Origin: an uncultured Lachnospiraceae bacterium
Lineage (GTDB): Bacteria > Bacillota > Clostridia > Lachnospirales > Lachnospiraceae
NCBI GenBank assembly: GCA_905209075.1
Contig: CAJLRL010000034.1
Location: 1-27,195, forward strand
Reading direction: 5' to 3'
DNA length: 27,195 bases
In this document: positions 23,749-27,195 of the stretch, one piece after another
How the letters are laid out: each line of letters begins with the position of its first letter
Position numbering within the stretch: the stretch's first letter is position 1
Program-made: the position numbers and the translations under genes
The notes under the pieces: model-generated
Told to the model about the DNA's origin: nothing
Seen by the model: the letters and a program-made list of their open reading frames with translations, nothing else
Databases searched by the model: none

Positions 23749-24456
23749 CTAATTATTTATAAGTAAATTTATTTCTTCTATTGTAAGTTTTCTGTATTCT
23801 CCGGCTTTTAAATCATCTGATAATACAAGTGGTCCCATCGATATGCGTTTTAAATATGTCACCCTTTTTCCGACTGCTTCAAACATTCTTTTTACCTGAT
23901 GAAACTTTCCTTCTGTTATTGTTAACTCAATTTCTGAAATCGGTTTACTTTTCAAGATAGTCAATTTAGCCGGTTTTGTGAGCTTTTCCTCACCTATGTC
24001 AACCCCTTTTTCAAAAAGGTTAACATCTTCATCTGTTACCATCCCATCTATTTTAGCATAATATGTCTTAGCAACATGCTTTGCAGGACTTAAAAGATTA
24101 TGTGCCAGTGCACCATCATTTGTGATCAGAAGAAGTCCTTCTGTATCAATATCAAGCCGTCCCACTGGAAACAGATCATCATGAACAGTGTCTGTTATGT
24201 AATCCATAACAGTTTTGTGAATATTATCCTCTGTAGCCGAAACGCATCCGGCAGGCTTATGAAACATATAATATTCATATTTTTCATAAACAAGCTGTTT
24301 ATTATTATAACATACAATATCTTTATCAGTATCTATTTTTGTCTCAGGTTTTGTGATCGTTTCTCCATTTACTGTAACCTTTTGGGACTTAAGAAGTTTT
24401 TTTACTTCTGAGCGGGTACCGATACCCATTTCTGATAAAAATTTATCAAGTCTCAT
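23749..24456 (-). CDS. RsuA-family pseudouridine synthase
   Basis: Pseudouridine synthase of the RsuA/RluB/RluE branch, modifying 16S or 23S rRNA. The 235-residue protein has an S4 domain at 1-45 (MRLDKFLSEMGIGTRSEVKK) and the catalytic domain, with D102 in GRLDIDTEGLLLITNDG and KFHQVKRMFEAVGKRV near residue 185. The ribosome binding site is an AGGAAA just before the ATG. It starts 34 nt after the phosphatase gene stop codon and probably shares its transcript. Confidence 0.93.
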   Translation of the reverse strand: MRLDKFLSEMGIGTRSEVKKLLKSQKVTVNGETITKPETKIDTDKDIVCYNNKQLVYEKYEYYMFHKPAGCVSATEDNIHKTVMDYITDTVHDDLFPVGRLDIDTEGLLLITNDGALAHNLLSPAKHVAKTYYAKIDGMVTDEDVNLFEKGVDIGEEKLTKPAKLTILKSKPISEIELTITEGKFHQVKRMFEAVGKRVTYLKRISMGPLVLSDDLKAGEYRKLTIEEINLLINN

Positions 24457-24490
24457 ATATTTATTTTCCTATCTGATTAATTTTTGTTTG

Positions 24491-25861
24491 TCAGCTTATA
24501 CGTTTGATAAGTGCCAGTTTCATTATGTTTTCATCCTGGAGTGTCCGCTCAAGCAGATCACGTATGAAACCATCAAAGAATTCTGCTTTTTCATCCGGCA
24601 CTGCAAGCTGTGTGTATCCTGTTCCTCTCTGGAGGGAATCGTCAGCAACACAGGTGTATATTTTATCCTCATCCAATGCCTGTCCATTTATAAAAACAGA
24701 AAACGGATTTTTATTTATTTTTACATTGTGGCTGAAACCAAGTGTACCAAGAACATGTCCTCTTACGCCTGCTCCTTTTCCACTCTGGTTTACAAAAAAG
24801 GTGTCAAACGAATCTATAATTGCACTTTTAATGTCAGCCCCCTTAACAGGGAACCTTGTAGGGTTAAGTTTTGATGGGGACAGCTCAATTAAACGTTTCT
24901 TTGAAATGGCACCCTCTGCCGGACCTTCCACAATACCAGAATTGATAAAAGCAAAATCACATTCATACCGGTTGTACAAAGCCTCAGCGATAAAGTTCGT
25001 AAGAAGGCTTTCGTTTTCTATACTCCAGTCCATCTTTTTTATTGTAAATAAAGTTTTATCAAGATTTCTTTCTGCAATCTGGCGCTGGCTGTTCCATAGG
25101 CTTAATATTTCATCGTCAGGTTTTATTTCATCGGTTATTTTAACGTGTTTGGTAGAAAAACCAGTCACTTTGCCGTTTTCTATATTCAACGTTACTATTC
25201 CCAGACATTCTCCACCATAACCTGATTGTATATATTTTTCCTCACAGCATATTGTGTGTGTATGTCCTCCGAGACACAGATCAATCTGAGGTATTTTTTC
25301 CAAGATCATATGTTCTACATTTATGCCGCTGTGTGACAATAAAATGCAAAAGTCATACTGACCTTTATTTCGTTTTATTTCATCATTTATCTGTGTAATG
25401 GGATCGTTCGTGGAAAGATTTCCCATTTGAAAAAAAACATTGTATTTGCCAGGCTTTAATGATTTGCTGTAATATGGTGATATACCTATGACGAGAAAAC
25501 GTACTCCACAGCGGTTAAAGATCACACTTCCTGTTATGCCATCCAGCGGGTTTTTATCATTGTCAGTAATATTGCAGGAAAGCATTTTGATATCTTCACC
25601 TGCGCATTTGACGAGTGATTTATTTTCAAGATCAATTTCATTATTTCCGACCGCCATAGCATCAACTCCCGCATGCTTTAAAATCCTAACTGCTCCAATA
25701 CCTCTCGTGCCCTGTACAGTTATATCTTTTAAATCGCACAAATCACCGCAATCAAGAAACAAGTCTTCTTTCTTGCGGTGATCTTTGATATATGCAGCAA
25801 TTCTTGCAATATTTTCGAAATTGCTGTGTAGGTCATTTGTCTGATAAATAGTAAGAGTCAT
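24491..25861 (-). CDS. 5'-nucleotidase/UshA-family metallophosphatase without signal peptide
   Basis: A 456-residue two-domain phosphatase of the 5'-nucleotidase family. The metallophosphatase part (1-250) shows D10 and H12 (NDLHSNF), D37/D40 (DCGDLCD), GNNEID (72-77), H177 (LSHSG) and H200/H202 (GGHTHT). The C-terminal substrate domain (about 275-435) includes FAFINSG and a KGADIK segment. Unlike periplasmic UshA it has no signal peptide, so it is probably cytoplasmic. The usual GNHE motif is GNNE, so the His that forms the catalytic dyad in UshA is Asn. GNNE occurs, as I recall, in some Firmicute relatives such as YunD. GGGAGA lies just before the ATG, with a promoter 35 nt upstream. It opens a unit continuing to recU. 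Confidence 0.85.
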   Translation of the reverse strand: MTLTIYQTNDLHSNFENIARIAAYIKDHRKKEDLFLDCGDLCDLKDITVQGTRGIGAVRILKHAGVDAMAVGNNEIDLENKSLVKCAGEDIKMLSCNITDNDKNPLDGITGSVIFNRCGVRFLVIGISPYYSKSLKPGKYNVFFQMGNLSTNDPITQINDEIKRNKGQYDFCILLSHSGINVEHMILEKIPQIDLCLGGHTHTICCEEKYIQSGYGGECLGIVTLNIENGKVTGFSTKHVKITDEIKPDDEILSLWNSQRQIAERNLDKTLFTIKKMDWSIENESLLTNFIAEALYNRYECDFAFINSGIVEGPAEGAISKKRLIELSPSKLNPTRFPVKGADIKSAIIDSFDTFFVNQSGKGAGVRGHVLGTLGFSHNVKINKNPFSVFINGQALDEDKIYTCVADDSLQRGTGYTQLAVPDEKAEFFDGFIRDLLERTLQDENIMKLALIKRIS

Positions 25862-25895
25862 ATTTTTCTCCCGGGATATGCACGTTTATATTATA

Positions 25896-25924
25896 ATTTT
25901 AACCCAGCAGCAGTTTTTTCTCAA
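25896..25924 (-). promoter_or_regulatory. Promoter of the phosphatase-rsuA-ygiQ-rlu-recU unit
   Basis: On the minus strand TTGAGA (25919-25924), a 17-nt spacer and TAAAAT (25896-25901). A TATAAT overlaps slightly downstream but has no -35 at a good distance. The leader to the ATG at 25861 is about 28 nt. Confidence 0.55.
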
Positions 25925-25977
25925 TACTACTTTATATTTATTTTTGCATTAAAAAATATACTGTTCACACCTAATGA

Positions 25978-26226
25978 CTATACAATATCCATTCTTATTT
26001 CATCAATAATACTTTTATCTCTTAACTTGTGAATTTCAGTTCGTGTGATAAAAAACACCATTCCTATCAAAACGGGAACTCTCTATCAAATCATTTTCAA
26101 CATCATCTTTGTAGAATTTTCTTATGAAGGACTAATAACAAGTGCTCCATTTGCGCAAGTTGCAAGATCCCACATACTACTCTTTTCCTTTGTAAAAGTG
26201 CCGAGGGTGCTGTTTTCCAATAAATG
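25978..26226 (-). pseudogene. Unrecognised gene remnant broken by two frameshifts
   Basis: Three frames join end to end into a protein-like sequence on the minus strand. Part one reads ENSTLGTFTKEKSSMWDLAT and reaches a stop near 26130 (…LVISPS). A shift of one base gives SFIRKFYKDDVENDLIESSR and FDRNGVF. A second shift at a run of six A (26050-26055 on the plus strand) leads to ITRTEIHKLRDKSIIDEIRM and DIV, ending with TAG. No frame is long alone and I cannot name the family. The composition (charged, helix-rich) argues for former coding DNA, but it could be chance. Confidence 0.4.
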
Positions 26227-26231
26227 TAAGT

Positions 26232-26837
26232 TTATAATTTTGAACACACAAAATCATATAATGCACGCATAAGTTCTTCACCTTTACGGCATTCGGCAAC
26301 AAGAGAGATAACCGTATTCTTATCGGGAATAACCCGCCTGCACCAAAGCTATTTCCGAGAGGATCTGTTTCCCACGTTGGACGTTTGATTCCAATATGTG
26401 AAAAGAGCCTTGGGGTAAGATAGAAAACAAGGTCACAGCCTGCACGCCTTTGTACAAGTATGCCCGCAAGATACGGACCCACATTATTATATACAAAATG
26501 TGTTCCCGGTTTAAATTTAAATGGGATAGCCAAAGACATTTTTACCCAATCATCTTCTTTGTACAGCGGACGCTGCGCACCCATAAGATTGCCATATTAA
26601 TCTTTCCTGCACAGCAAATCCTACTGCGCAAGACGTAAAACTCTTGGTTGCTGAATATATATTTCTGCGGCATTCTTCTTCACTATGCCATTCAGCTACA
26701 GTTTCATTGTCTTTTGTAATCTTAATGCCAAGAACGTTAAGACCTTTGGCTATTTCAATAAATTCAGAAATACTTTTTAAATCAAATTCCTTAATCGGAA
26801 TTTTTATATATTCATCGTCATATATGGGGGAATGCAT
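26232..26837 (-). pseudogene. Serine beta-lactamase-family (PF00144-type) pseudogene with two internal deletions
   Basis: Remnant of a serine hydrolase of the class C beta-lactamase/PBP-like family. Piece one (from 26837) carries the active-site SxxK, S62-A-T-K65 (YSATKSFTSCAVGFAVQERL). The frame then breaks near 26585-26595. Piece two has the YxN-type motif (HFVYNNVGPYLAGILVQ) and PLGNSFGAGGLF. The frame breaks again near 26330. Piece three (read in the next frame) ends DKNTVISLVAECRKGEELMR, ALYDFVCSKL, stop. Intact relatives have about 40 residues between pieces one and two and well over 100 between two and three, so both joints look like deletions that also shift frame. It has lost the fold core and should be inactive. 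Confidence 0.82.
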
Positions 26838-27195
26838 ATAATTCCATCTTTTACAATTAAATTTCTTGGATGAATAATATAACTTTCCCCTATGCGCTCC
26901 TTGTATTTTTCTCTGAAATTATTTAATGAGGTCGTTTTGTATTGCTTTCCTGACTTCACTTCAATCGGAAACATCTTATATTTTAATCTGCTGTTATTGG
27001 AAATAATAAAATCTATTTCCATATCATTTCGATGCTTATTTTCATTATAGTGTGTATAAAAATATAATTTATGTCCATTTGCCACCAGCATCTGAGCTAT
27101 TGCATTTGTTGCATCATATTTTTCTACATATTTAAAATGTACAAGATAGGCTCTGTGTGTCCGGAAAAAATCTGTTCCTGCCATATCACTTAATT
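26804..27195 (-). pseudogene. DUF4143-type ATPase C-terminus joined to a LytTR-like segment (runs off the window)
   Basis: The frame is open to the window edge (possible first ATG at 27184). About residues 27-126 match the C-terminal nuclease-like region of AAA+/DUF4143 ATPases (IAQMLVANGHKLYFYTHYN, MEIDFIISNN, FPIEVKSGKQYKTTSLN, GESYIIHP, ending CIPPYMTM NI). The part before, GTDFFRTHRAYLVHFKYVEK, is not typical of that family. It resembles the LytTR DNA-binding domain of response regulators (pattern FxRxHxSYLVNxxYVxxxD). The joint is near 27106-27115. The ATPase P-loop part is absent. It overlaps the beta-lactamase remnant by 34 nt in another frame. Confidence 0.6.

Overview
The window looks like a core-chromosome segment of a low-GC anaerobic Firmicute, most likely a Lachnospiraceae-type Clostridium relative. 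This rests on the gene families (short-form HisG with HisZ, L27 with a Prp-cleaved N-terminus, the B12-type radical SAM / DUF2344 / RNase G set, a Firmicute LexA box), on AT-rich spacers and on strong GGAGG ribosome binding sites. Genus is not resolved. No rRNA, tRNA, CRISPR array or intact mobile element was seen.

Layout. 1-428 is AT-rich non-coding DNA. 429-2266 (+) holds a TtcA-like tRNA thiolase, apparently leaderless, and a complete Xer-type recombinase. 2273-5691 (-) holds a two-TM hypothetical protein, a short CstA transporter and a PlsC-like acyltransferase. 5755-6919 is a divergent SOS switch: a YneA-like LysM protein (-) and lexA (+) share a spacer with LexA boxes. 7039-10163 (-) is obgE-yhbY-nadD-yqeK-rsfS. 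10293-11221 (-) is rplU-prp-rpmA with its own promoter, a probable L21 leader and a terminator. 11332-20182 (-) appears to be one long unit from a TTGACA promoter: hisZ-hisG-hisD-hisB-hisIE, then a radical SAM protein, its DUF2344 partner and a short RNase G/E. 20298-25861 (-) is a 5'-nucleotidase-like phosphatase, RsuA, YgiQ-like radical SAM, RluA-family synthase and RecU. 25925-27195 is decayed DNA: an unrecognised multi-frameshifted remnant, a serine beta-lactamase-family pseudogene with two internal deletions, and the C-terminus of a DUF4143-type ATPase joined to a LytTR-like segment.

How it fits together. Most of the window is information processing: ribosome assembly and hibernation (Obg, YhbY, RsfS, L21, L27, Prp), RNA modification (TtcA, RluA, RsuA), DNA repair and recombination (LexA, RecU, Xer), plus half of the histidine pathway. 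The his genes present cover the early steps (HisZG, HisIE) and HisB and HisD. hisH, hisA, hisF and hisC are absent here, yet HisIE carries an N-terminal HisA/HisF-like barrel that has lost both catalytic aspartates. I see no clear new defence or mobile system. The best leads are that pseudo-barrel fusion, the leaderless ttcA start, the LytTR/DUF4143 chimera, and the dyad over the his promoter.
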